This document shows positions 28,015-35,262 of a DNA stretch of 64,000 nt, one piece after another. The notes beneath the pieces were generated by a model. It was not told where the DNA came from and ran no database searches. It was given only the letters and a program-made list of their open reading frames with translations. Every line of letters starts with the position of its first letter. Within the stretch, counting starts at the first letter, position 1. Made by a program: the position numbers and the translations under genes. Source of the DNA: Methylobacter sp. (GTDB lineage: Bacteria; Pseudomonadota; Gammaproteobacteria; Methylococcales; Methylomonadaceae); contig NZ_JAUXVR010000025.1 of the NCBI RefSeq assembly GCF_030680395.1, positions 124,001 through 188,000 of the forward strand. Direction: 5' to 3'.

Positions 28015-29601
28015 GTGAAGAACTCTTTTTTTCTGGTTATTCCAACGCAACAAAATAATCCCCAACGCCTTAAAGAATTTGAAGCAAAGGCGCTACAACA
28101 TTGGGTGGCTGAATTGCCTACGGCTAATCCTGGGTTAGCCACGCGCCTGCTTCACGATTTCCTTATAGATTTCAATGCTGTTGAAATGAATGTCCAGTTA
28201 AGGCTGGATGCGCTGGAGCTTTTAAGCCCAAGTGTTTATGTCATTGAAGATTATCTTCGATCCAGACTAATTAAAGCGGGTTTCCCAAAAGAGGAGAATG
28301 ACAAGAAAATTTTAACTGTACTGATCTCAATTGAAAAAGAGTTCACTATCGGCTATTGGATAGTGCTTAAGGAGTTAACCAAACGTGATGTCGGTTGGTT
28401 TCAAGGGAAGAATGCGGCATTAGCGATCCAGCGCTGTATTAAAGGGCTGGGCAGTATTATTGTCAGTCATTTTATTATGGGGATGCCGATTCCTGACTGG
28501 GTCTGGATAGATCTGCATTCACTTTACAACCTGAGTGTGACAATAAAAAACAGCACCACCAAAGTCGCCAACAATATAAGCCAGTCCAGTAAAGCCAGTA
28601 GTCCTGAAGAGTGCTATCGACGGATTCTGTTGCTCAGTCTTGCTGATCCGACCGGCTTAATGCAAAAGGAACTTTTGCTTGTTTATAGCTTTATAGAAAC
28701 GATAGGTTCTTTGGTAGATCTAAAAAGGGAGCCGGTTAATGGTCAGCCAATACAGTGCATTGTGTTAACAGACGAAGATAAAGCGCCGCATTACCAATTT
28801 GAAGCTAGCGCTAAAAACGATTCAGCGATGTTGTATCTGGACTTTACCAAATTGTTCAAAGCGCTTAAGCAGAAAGAAAAGTTGATTAATGCTGTAGAGG
28901 CTAGATTTAGTTCGATGCATGTATTGAAAAACGATATCGGAAAACCTTCGGCGGAGTTACTCGACTATCTTGAACAAAGATGGTTGGGAGTTGATTTGCA
29001 AGGCGTGCCCTTTTTTAGCGATAGAACGGATCGATATATTGCCGTAGGTTTGGAGTCAACCCATGAGCTGCAAAATGCGATGGAATCCGTCGGCGAAAAA
29101 GATCTGGAGTTTCTGGTTCAATCGGCGTCTGACAGATTATTGTCCGGTGTTTTTAAGAAAACAGGTGTTCTGTCGGTAGGAAGCTTGGTTAGTTTTAGAA
29201 AAACAGACAGTCCTGAACATAAGCGTTCATTAGGGATTGTCAACAAGGTTATTGTCGATAAGCAAAGCGGCAGAATAAACTTTGGTATGCAGCTATTGGC
29301 GCATCAATCCATTGCCGTCACCTATGTTCAAGTGGATGAGGCGGGGAAAGATAGCCCGCAAAAAGGCCTGTTTTATAGCGCGAAAGAATTGGAGGATGAA
29401 AAAAACTACATCATTACCGATAGTTTTATGTTGAAAGATAGCGATATTATTCGGATGTTTATGAATAACGAAGACTTTCCTGTTGTATTGAGTAACAGGA
29501 AAAATGTCGGGCTGGGTTACTGGCAGTTTGAATGTCGACGGGTAGCGGAAAAGAGTAAGCCTATATCGGTACAGGCTAAAAAAGGTTACGATTTCATTTA
29601 A
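28015..29601 (+). CDS. Hypothetical protein, possibly atypical PilZ-like
   Basis: The 528-aa protein has a GTG start at 28015 with GGTGA six bases upstream. There is no signal peptide and no clear membrane segment. The N-terminal half looks helical; the last 150 residues are beta-rich (VGSLVSFRKTDSPEHKRSLGIVNKVIV) and could be a barrel. I have a weak impression of proteins annotated as atypical PilZ or c-di-GMP receptors, but no diagnostic RxxxR motif is clear. The function is unknown. Confidence 0.65.
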   Translation: MKNSFFLVIPTQQNNPQRLKEFEAKALQHWVAELPTANPGLATRLLHDFLIDFNAVEMNVQLRLDALELLSPSVYVIEDYLRSRLIKAGFPKEENDKKILTVLISIEKEFTIGYWIVLKELTKRDVGWFQGKNAALAIQRCIKGLGSIIVSHFIMGMPIPDWVWIDLHSLYNLSVTIKNSTTKVANNISQSSKASSPEECYRRILLLSLADPTGLMQKELLLVYSFIETIGSLVDLKREPVNGQPIQCIVLTDEDKAPHYQFEASAKNDSAMLYLDFTKLFKALKQKEKLINAVEARFSSMHVLKNDIGKPSAELLDYLEQRWLGVDLQGVPFFSDRTDRYIAVGLESTHELQNAMESVGEKDLEFLVQSASDRLLSGVFKKTGVLSVGSLVSFRKTDSPEHKRSLGIVNKVIVDKQSGRINFGMQLLAHQSIAVTYVQVDEAGKDSPQKGLFYSAKELEDEKNYIITDSFMLKDSDIIRMFMNNEDFPVVLSNRKNVGLGYWQFECRRVAEKSKPISVQAKKGYDFI

Positions 29602-29853
29602 ATAAGGCATGCTGTTGAAATATAATGTTATATGTATATAGCACTTGAAAAGTTTTTTTATCGTGGTAAGTTGACATGTCAAGTTGATTATTGGTGTTGA
29701 ATTATCGGCTTTTAAAAGTGGATAGTTAAATAAAGCTCAGGATACTAACTCGTCGTTAGATTGTTTATGTATATGAGTTATCGAGGCAATCAGGTAATAT
29801 GCTTCGAGCAAGAACCTGAAAATAATAAAAAATTACAATTGTGAGGATACGAA

Positions 29854-30339
29854 ATGAGTAATGAAGAAAACGCTAAAAAAACGGTAGATGCAGCAAAAGA
29901 AACGGCTGGCAAGCTGTTTTCATCAATGATGAGCTTAAAAGAAAAAAATCCAAAAGTATTTTTTGGTGTTATAGGGGGAATAGTTTTACTGTTTATTGTC
30001 ATGATGATGAGTGGCGGTGATTCAGGCGTTGTTTCCGGTCCTTCGGCCAAAAATCTTGTTGCCGGGCAGAGATATGTTTTGAAAAATCCCAATACTTACG
30101 AAATTGAATCCCCTATTCAATTGCTTGCAGTGCCTGGAGCTATAGCGGCATTTGATGATAGTGAAGATGTAGAAAAAGGCAAGGTTGAATCTTGCAGACG
30201 TATAGCGCAGGGAACGCCAATAACTATCGTAGACTTCCAGGATTTTGCAGGAAAGAAAAATGCATTTGTTAAAGTTCAGGTTGAAGATGGTGAGTGTAAA
30301 GGTAGCTCTGGTTGGGTTTTGGCAATTGACGTTCAATAA
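29854..30339 (+). CDS. Hypothetical membrane-anchored SH3-like protein
   Basis: The 161-aa protein has a charged N-terminus, one membrane helix (about residues 36-56, VFFGVIGGIVLLFIVMMM) and a C-terminal domain of about 95 residues. That domain, ending GSSGWVLAIDVQ, resembles a bacterial SH3 fold. Two cysteines in the domain (ESCRRIA and DGECKGS) could form a disulfide in the periplasm. GTGAGGAT precedes the ATG. The family is not recognised. Confidence 0.65.
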   Translation: MSNEENAKKTVDAAKETAGKLFSSMMSLKEKNPKVFFGVIGGIVLLFIVMMMSGGDSGVVSGPSAKNLVAGQRYVLKNPNTYEIESPIQLLAVPGAIAAFDDSEDVEKGKVESCRRIAQGTPITIVDFQDFAGKKNAFVKVQVEDGECKGSSGWVLAIDVQ

Positions 30340-30342
30340 AGG

Positions 30343-30370
30343 TTGACAAGATTTAAAAAGAGCTTATAAT
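30343..30370 (+). promoter_or_regulatory. Consensus sigma-70 promoter for the tRNA genes
   Basis: TTGACA (30343-30348) and TATAAT (30365-30370) are exact consensus hexamers with a 16-base spacer. They lie 18 bases upstream of tRNA-Gly. The strength fits a stable-RNA promoter. Confidence 0.9.
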
Positions 30371-30388
30371 GACCAAATAAATTGAAGC

Positions 30389-30463
30389 GCGGGAATAGCT
30401 CAGTGGTAGAGCACAACCTTGCCAAGGTTGGGGTCGCGAGTTCGAATCTCGTTTCCCGCTCCA
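30389..30463 (+). tRNA. tRNA-Gly (anticodon GCC)
   Basis: Acceptor arms GCGGGAA and TTCCCGC pair, the D arm is AGCTCAGTGGTAGAGC, the anticodon loop TTGCCAA gives GCC, and GTTCGAAT forms the T loop. CCA is encoded at 30461-30463. All parts are canonical. Confidence 0.96.
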
Positions 30464-30473
30464 ATTAATTTTA

Positions 30474-30503
30474 AAAAAAGCCGCGAACTATCGCGGCTTT
30501 TTT
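30474..30503 (+). terminator. Hairpin between tRNA-Gly and tRNA-Cys
   Basis: GCCGCGA (30480-30486) pairs with TCGCGGC (30491-30497) around ACTA and is followed by six T. An A-run precedes it. It could end part of the tRNA-Gly transcript or serve as an RNA-processing hairpin before tRNA-Cys. Confidence 0.75.
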
Positions 30504-30516
30504 ATTTCACTTTTAG

Positions 30517-30590
30517 GGCTGCGTAGCAAAATGGTTATGCAGTGGCCTGCAAAGCCATCTACGGCGGTTCGATTCCGCCCGCAGCCTCCA
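30517..30590 (+). tRNA. tRNA-Cys (anticodon GCA)
   Basis: Acceptor arms GGCTGCG and CGCAGCC pair, the anticodon stem TGGC/GCCA encloses CTGCAAA giving GCA, and the T arm is GGCGG-TTCGATT-CCGCC. CCA is encoded. The gene is intact, and the integrated element begins 13 bp downstream of it. Confidence 0.95.
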
Positions 30591-30602
30591 TTAGTGGATT
30601 CA

Positions 30603-30661
30603 AACAGACTCAAAGAAGTACATAAACCTGCAAGTCATAAGGCTTAGCGGGTTTTTTATTG
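30603..30661 (+). repeat. Left attachment repeat (attL) including the tRNA-Cys terminator
   Basis: The 59-bp sequence starts AACAGACTCAAAGAAGTA and is identical to 40702-40760. It includes an intrinsic-terminator-like hairpin: AAACCTGC (30624-30631) pairs with GCGGGTTT (30647-30654) and a T-run follows. Integration therefore duplicated the tRNA transcript terminator rather than the 3' end of the tRNA itself. Confidence 0.9.
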
Positions 30662-30704
30662 TCCAACGAAGTGCAATAGGGTGTATTGACACTCATCTAT
30701 TCGC

Positions 30705-30752
30705 GGGGGTATAAACGGGGGTATATCCAAATTTCCCGGAGTCGATACCCCC
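30705..30752. repeat. GGGGGTATA repeats before int (possible integrase arm sites)
   Basis: GGGGGTATA occurs at 30705-30713 and 30717-30725, and the inverse ATACCCCC at 30745-30752 abuts the integrase start. The same motif recurs as a pair at 40614-40634 near the right end. Short repeats at both ends of an element are typical arm-type binding sites of tyrosine integrases. Binding is inferred. Confidence 0.5.
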
Positions 30753-31970
30753 ATGCCGCTATCAGATACCACCATAAAGAACACCAAACCCAATCCAGAT
30801 AAGGCTTACAAGCTACCCGATGAAAAGGGTATGTATTTGCTGGTTAATACTAACGGTTCAAAATATTTCAGGCTCAAGTATCGTTTTGGGGGTAAAGAAA
30901 AAGTTTTAGCGCTTGGCGTTTATCCCGATACCAGCTTAAAACAGGCCAGAGAAAAGCGAGACGAAGCCAGAAAGCAACTGGCTGATGGTATCGACCCCAG
31001 CGAGAACAGAAAAGCGGTCAAATCATCAAAGGCAGAAAGTGCGGCAAACAGTTTTGAAATAATTGCCAGAGAGTGGGGTGCAAGAAAAGTTGATACCTGG
31101 TCGGATAAAAATAACCGTTCCAAGCGGATGCTTGAAAGAAATATATTCCCCTGGCTGGGCAGCAAGCCTATCACTGACATTTTGCCTAAGGATATTCTGG
31201 AATGCTTAAGACGCGTTGAAGATCGGGGAACTATCGAGACGGCGCACCGAACCCTTCAGATATGCGGGCAGGTTTACCGTTATGCGGTCGCAACGGGCCG
31301 GGCAGAGCGGGACATAACCCCGGATTTACGCGGATCATTGCCGCCGGCCAAAGGTGAGCACTTCGCAGCCATTACCGAGCCGAAACAAGTAGCGGAACTA
31401 TTAAGAGCAATCGACAGTTATCAAGGCTCATTGCCTGCCGTTTGCGCGTTAAAGCTTGCGCCATTGGTATTTGTTCGCCCTGGCGAGTTAAGGGCGGCTG
31501 AATGGCAGCATATAGACCTTGACGCTAAAGAATGGCGTTATTACGTATCTAAAACATCCGTTCAACACATCGTCCCGCTATCGACCCAAGCCGTGGCAAT
31601 ATTGGAAGAGTTGCACCCATTTTCTGGGCATGGGCGCTTTATTTTCCCGTCCGAGCGCACCCCGCGCGGTGACAGGTGCATGAGCGACAATACCCTTAAC
31701 GCCGCATTAAAACGATTGGGTTACGGTAAGGACGTAATGACCGCACACGGCTTTAGAGCAATGGCGCGTACTATTCTTGATGAAGTGCTTGGGGTAAGGC
31801 CAGACTTTATCGAGCATCAACTCGCCCACGCCGTTAAAGACCCGAACGGCAGAGCCTACAATAGAACAGCGCACCTGCCGGAACGTCACAAGATGATGCA
31901 GCGATGGTCTGATTATCTGGACGGCTTGAAGAATGGCGCGCAAGTGATAGCATTTAAGAAGATCGGGTGA
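30753..31970 (+). CDS. int: P4-type tyrosine integrase
   Basis: The 405-aa protein has the DUF4102 N-terminal arm domain (LSDTTIKNTKP, GGKEKVLALGVYPDTSLKQAR), a core-binding domain and a catalytic domain. The catalytic residues are all present: R242 in RPGELR, H332 and R335 in HGFR, H359 and the nucleophile Y369 in GRAYNRTAH. It should integrate and excise the element at the tRNA-Cys terminator. It lies 91 bp inside attL and reads inward. Its stop overlaps the next start (GTGA). Confidence 0.95.
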   Translation: MPLSDTTIKNTKPNPDKAYKLPDEKGMYLLVNTNGSKYFRLKYRFGGKEKVLALGVYPDTSLKQAREKRDEARKQLADGIDPSENRKAVKSSKAESAANSFEIIAREWGARKVDTWSDKNNRSKRMLERNIFPWLGSKPITDILPKDILECLRRVEDRGTIETAHRTLQICGQVYRYAVATGRAERDITPDLRGSLPPAKGEHFAAITEPKQVAELLRAIDSYQGSLPAVCALKLAPLVFVRPGELRAAEWQHIDLDAKEWRYYVSKTSVQHIVPLSTQAVAILEELHPFSGHGRFIFPSERTPRGDRCMSDNTLNAALKRLGYGKDVMTAHGFRAMARTILDEVLGVRPDFIEHQLAHAVKDPNGRAYNRTAHLPERHKMMQRWSDYLDGLKNGAQVIAFKKIG

Positions 31971-32947
31971 AAACACCTGATATAATCCAAATTAACCGGA
32001 TAGTTCGACGGAACAACAAGCGGGACTCGTCCCCCGCTTCCGGTTATTCCATTAAGGACGGCTTGCACTTTGACGAGGTGTTATTTGTGACTAGAGAGCT
32101 TGATACAAGCTGGTTTAATTTAAAAAATTACGAAGCATTGAAAACCATGTCTGTTGCCGATTGGGTATGGCAAATTGAAATACGGCATTATTCTTACCTG
32201 GCCGCTCATCATAACCCGGTACACCTTAGAGATGATGAGGAAAATAAGCGCCTGTTATTGATGGCAACCGAATTAAAAGCCGGTATCACTATTCCAGATA
32301 ATCAAGAATATCCCTATGACAGACACCATCATAGAGCCGATTCAGTAATAAAAGGCCAGCCGTTTTATACCACGTCAATTAACAGTCTTGCATCTGCTGA
32401 CCTATGGCGACTTACCAAAAACAAAGACCTTCTCCCTGTATGGGATGCTTGCCAATATGCGCATGACACCGTTTATGAACATGACACCAATAGTGATTGC
32501 TTAAAAACAGCATTTACGCCGATTGATTTTCATATTAAGAAAAATCAGCATCCTTATATTTATCCTTTAGCGCACTTGGTAGCTGATTTATCTGCAACTG
32601 ATGAGCAGATTAAAAATGATTTTGCCAAATGGCTAACACATTATCGACAGGAAATAGGCTACCAAAGTCCCAAAAAGTTATTCACCCAGAAAGATTTTGA
32701 TCATTGGGTTAAGCATGGCGTTATTCCATACCTTGATTTATTTATTATATCCAAAATAGAAGATAAGAAGATCACCCAAAATAAAATGGCCCAATTAATC
32801 TTCCCTAATGATTTTGAAATAGAAATTGCTGGCCGATTGCGTCAGGTAACAAAGCCGACTGCAACATGGTTAATCGAAAATGAGATACACAACGCGCTAT
32901 CAACTCAATTAACTTACGAAGAAGTAACCGGGATGAAAAAAGCCTAA
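31967..32947 (+). CDS. DUF6387-like hypothetical protein of the element
   Basis: The 326-aa product starts at a GTG that overlaps the integrase stop, so it is probably translated from the same transcript. The C-terminal part (FDHWVKHGVIPYLDLFII and LRQVTKPTATWL) matches my memory of DUF6387, a family often found beside P4-type integrases. The rest has His/Tyr-rich patches (RHYSYLAAHHNP, DRHHHRADS) but no known catalytic motif. The role is unknown; recombination helper or cargo are both possible. Confidence 0.65.
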   Translation: MKTPDIIQINRIVRRNNKRDSSPASGYSIKDGLHFDEVLFVTRELDTSWFNLKNYEALKTMSVADWVWQIEIRHYSYLAAHHNPVHLRDDEENKRLLLMATELKAGITIPDNQEYPYDRHHHRADSVIKGQPFYTTSINSLASADLWRLTKNKDLLPVWDACQYAHDTVYEHDTNSDCLKTAFTPIDFHIKKNQHPYIYPLAHLVADLSATDEQIKNDFAKWLTHYRQEIGYQSPKKLFTQKDFDHWVKHGVIPYLDLFIISKIEDKKITQNKMAQLIFPNDFEIEIAGRLRQVTKPTATWLIENEIHNALSTQLTYEEVTGMKKA

Positions 32948-33074
32948 AATCATCCTGATACCAAAAAACGCCTAAACCATCTTGAAGTGAATAATTAAAA
33001 AGTCCGCCTCTTCAAAAAGCAGAATATATGCCTACAATGCAGAACCTTATTAATCAATCAATGAGGTACTGTAA

Positions 33075-33332
33075 ATGTCAACCAATGCCGCAAACGCCCA
33101 ACGAAAACCCCGCAATAAAAAAACATACATTGCTACGGCACTTCCCGAAGAAGGCTACATAAGGCTTCCAAGTGTGCTTGCTGTGCTTGGGATTTCAAAA
33201 ACGAGTTTTCTCGATGGTATAAGGGAAGATAAATATCCAGCCGGAAAACTACTATCGCCGCGCTGTCGCGTTTGGAATGTTGTAGAAATTCGTGCATTGC
33301 TGGCTTCGATTGAGCAAAAGGCGGCAGTATGA
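33075..33332 (+). CDS. AlpA-type transcriptional regulator
   Basis: The 85-aa protein has a MerR/AlpA-like winged helix: YIRLPSVLAVLGISKTSFLDGIREDKYPAGKLLSPRCRVWNVVEI, in the family order. AlpA proteins activate excision or early genes in P4-type islands. ATGAGGTACTGTAA before the start gives an AGGT ribosome-binding site. It overlaps the next ORF by four bases. Confidence 0.88.
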   Translation: MSTNAANAQRKPRNKKTYIATALPEEGYIRLPSVLAVLGISKTSFLDGIREDKYPAGKLLSPRCRVWNVVEIRALLASIEQKAAV

Positions 33333-33715
33333 ACGAGCCATTGACCAAGCCAACCCGGATAAATCGCCGCAGGAAGAAACGCAGGAAAATTACCAATTTA
33401 TTAAAATCAGGTTTGACAGATTGTTATCGAGTAGCTAATCTGTTCTTGCTTTCGCAAAAAACGAAAGTCGGGACTTTCTCAATCCCGCGCAAAGGCCAAG
33501 ACATTAGGCCACTTAACAAAGTGGTTTTTTTGTGCCCACCAAAAAGACAGGCGGCATTATACCGTGTGTTATCTGTTATGGCGGGCTGTATAGGGCGGCC
33601 CCTTAAAAGGTCGGCCGGTTCCTTTGCCGGTGTTGAGAACCCGATACAGTCTGCCACCCAATACATCTCAATATTGCGTGGCGGTTATTCCATCTTCAAA
33701 GGAGCCGCAGCATGA
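33329..33715 (+). CDS. Ash/Icd-like protein (may overlap a structured RNA)
   Basis: The 128-aa ORF has a basic N-terminus and a C-terminal part, KRQAALYRVLSVMAGCIGRP, like phage P4 Ash and P1 Icd-like proteins. These lie in immunity regions, and Icd inhibits cell division. The codons for PLNKVVFLCPPKRQ overlap a strong hairpin with a T-run (33509-33531), so part of the conservation may come from RNA rather than protein. It overlaps both neighbours by four bases, which argues that it is translated. Confidence 0.65.
   Translation: MNEPLTKPTRINRRRKKRRKITNLLKSGLTDCYRVANLFLLSQKTKVGTFSIPRKGQDIRPLNKVVFLCPPKRQAALYRVLSVMAGCIGRPLKRSAGSFAGVENPIQSATQYISILRGGYSIFKGAAA
33449..33531 (+). ncRNA. Candidate C4-like immunity RNA or attenuator
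   Basis: Successive stems are visible: CTTTCG/CGAAAG (33449-33467), CGGGA/TCCCG (33469-33487), GGCC/GGCC (33494-33510) and CCACTT/AAGTGG (33509-33524) followed by seven T. The third and fourth share C509-C510 and so exclude each other, as in an attenuator. P4 and P1 encode a short antisense RNA (CI/C4) in the same region of their immunity operons. Homology to C4 is inferred from position and shape only. Confidence 0.4.
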
Positions 33716-34200
33716 ACATTTCACAAAACAATTCTGCTCAAAATTCAGAGCAAATCCAGCCTAACACCAGCGCAATAAAATTCACACATGCAGCAAGTGG
33801 AGCGATCGATTTTAATTCAGGCGCTACCGTTTTTAGCGACCTGCTTATGATCGGCGCTTTTGCATCAACAAAAACCAGCAAATACAACAGTGAAGCCTTA
33901 TGGTATGAATACGCCACCGATATTGCAGGTTTAAAAAGCTTGGAATTAAAGAGTGGTGAAGTCATACGCACAATAGCCGATACCATCAGCTCCCTGGGCA
34001 TGATGTTGGCATATGTTGATCGAGGGGAAGTAGGTGATAAACACCTGAGCAATCACTCCTGGTTGGTAGCTGGACTTGGTGAGCTTTTATCGCAACTGGT
34101 CATGGAGAATCAAGAGATAGTGCACTCGTTGCTGGTGTTCAGTAAGCAAGCTAACGTTATCCCCGTTAGCCTAGCTGAACAACCAAAAAGCAAAGCATAA
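33712..34200 (+). CDS. Hypothetical protein of the element
   Basis: The 162-aa product overlaps the Ash-like ORF by four bases. It has a polar N-terminus and a helical C-terminal half (VIRTIADTISSLGMMLAYVDRG, ELLSQLVMENQEIVHSLLVF). There is no signal peptide or membrane segment. I do not recognise the family. A terminator follows directly, so it closes the regulatory part of the element. Confidence 0.6.
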   Translation: MNISQNNSAQNSEQIQPNTSAIKFTHAASGAIDFNSGATVFSDLLMIGAFASTKTSKYNSEALWYEYATDIAGLKSLELKSGEVIRTIADTISSLGMMLAYVDRGEVGDKHLSNHSWLVAGLGELLSQLVMENQEIVHSLLVFSKQANVIPVSLAEQPKSKA

Positions 34201-34236
34201 AAAACCCCGACTTTAATAATTAAAGCCGGGGTTTTG
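34199..34236 (+). terminator. Intrinsic terminator after the regulatory genes
   Basis: AAAACCCCG-x-CTTTA pairs with TAAAG-x-CGGGGTTTT around AATAAT and ends in a T-run. It separates the AlpA/Ash group from the replication genes, which therefore need their own promoter. Confidence 0.85.
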
Positions 34237-34317
34237 TGCAGTCCGTTTGCCACCAATCGCAGGGTTATTCTAACTCATGGCGGAGCGGATTGCATACCCG
34301 GCAAGGAAGATATTCAA

Positions 34318-35262
34318 ATGAGTTTTCAATCGATTGAAGACGCTTGCCGCATTGCTTGTGAAAGCATTGGCGTAGATTTTAAAAGCGTTCCCGCTGATGG
34401 CCGCTTTCATGTGGCCGACCTGACCGACGATCACCGGGGCAAAAACGATGGCCGAATAAAAATTTTCTCGGATCGTCAAGGCGGTATCGTGTGGAATCAC
34501 AAGAGCAACGAACAGCAAACGTTCTTCGTTAACAATAACCGTGAATCACGCGAAGCCATCCCGCCTGTCGAACGTGAGCGCATACAGCGCGAACAGCAAC
34601 GCCGCCAAGTGGAGCAGCAAGCACGACAAGACAAGGCGGCGCGTAGGGCTCGGGCAATCTGGCAGGAAGCTAAACCCGCGCCTGAAGATCATCCCTACCT
34701 CATCCGTAAGCAGATTAAGCCGCACTGTGCGCGTGTTGGTACCTGGAAGCGTACCGTTCAAGATGACCAAGGCAAGCATCACCTGCTCATTATCGAAAAC
34801 GCGCTACTTTTGCCTATGTTTGACCAAACCGGCGCAATCAGAAGCCTACAAGCTATATTCCCAGAAAAGCACCCAATCCTTAACCGAGACAAGGACTTTA
34901 TGCCTGGAGGTGCTATTGCCGGGTTGTTTGGATGGATCGGGATAAAAACTGACCTGGTGCTGATTGCCGAAGGTTTCGCCACGGCGGCAACGTTGTACGA
35001 CGAATGCGGTTATCGCGTCTATTTTGCTTTCACCGCTAACAACTTAATGGCGGTCGGAAACATTGTTCGTGAAAAACGGCCCAATGCAGGAATCGTTTTT
35101 TGTGCCGACAACGACACCCAAACGCCCGGCAATCCCGGACTGACCAAAGCCACCGAAGCGGCGATAGCCGTGCGTGGTTCGCTTGCAGCGCCGACGATTC
35201 ATGGCGATTTTAACGATTACTTCATTTTCTTAAAGGGGTTGGATCATGACACAGAAAACTAA
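34318..35262 (+). CDS. Toprim-domain primase of the element
   Basis: The start ATG at 34318 has AAGGAAGA upstream, giving 314 aa; the open frame extends to 34234 without support. The N-terminal zinc-binding module is not evident. A Glu/Gln/Arg-rich helix (about 80-115) leads to a Toprim domain with LIAEGFATAATLY (catalytic Glu) and VFCADNDTQ (Asp-x-Asp). It resembles the primase part of phage/plasmid P4-alpha-like proteins. It overlaps the DUF927 gene by 17 bases. Confidence 0.88.
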   Translation: MSFQSIEDACRIACESIGVDFKSVPADGRFHVADLTDDHRGKNDGRIKIFSDRQGGIVWNHKSNEQQTFFVNNNRESREAIPPVERERIQREQQRRQVEQQARQDKAARRARAIWQEAKPAPEDHPYLIRKQIKPHCARVGTWKRTVQDDQGKHHLLIIENALLLPMFDQTGAIRSLQAIFPEKHPILNRDKDFMPGGAIAGLFGWIGIKTDLVLIAEGFATAATLYDECGYRVYFAFTANNLMAVGNIVREKRPNAGIVFCADNDTQTPGNPGLTKATEAAIAVRGSLAAPTIHGDFNDYFIFLKGLDHDTEN

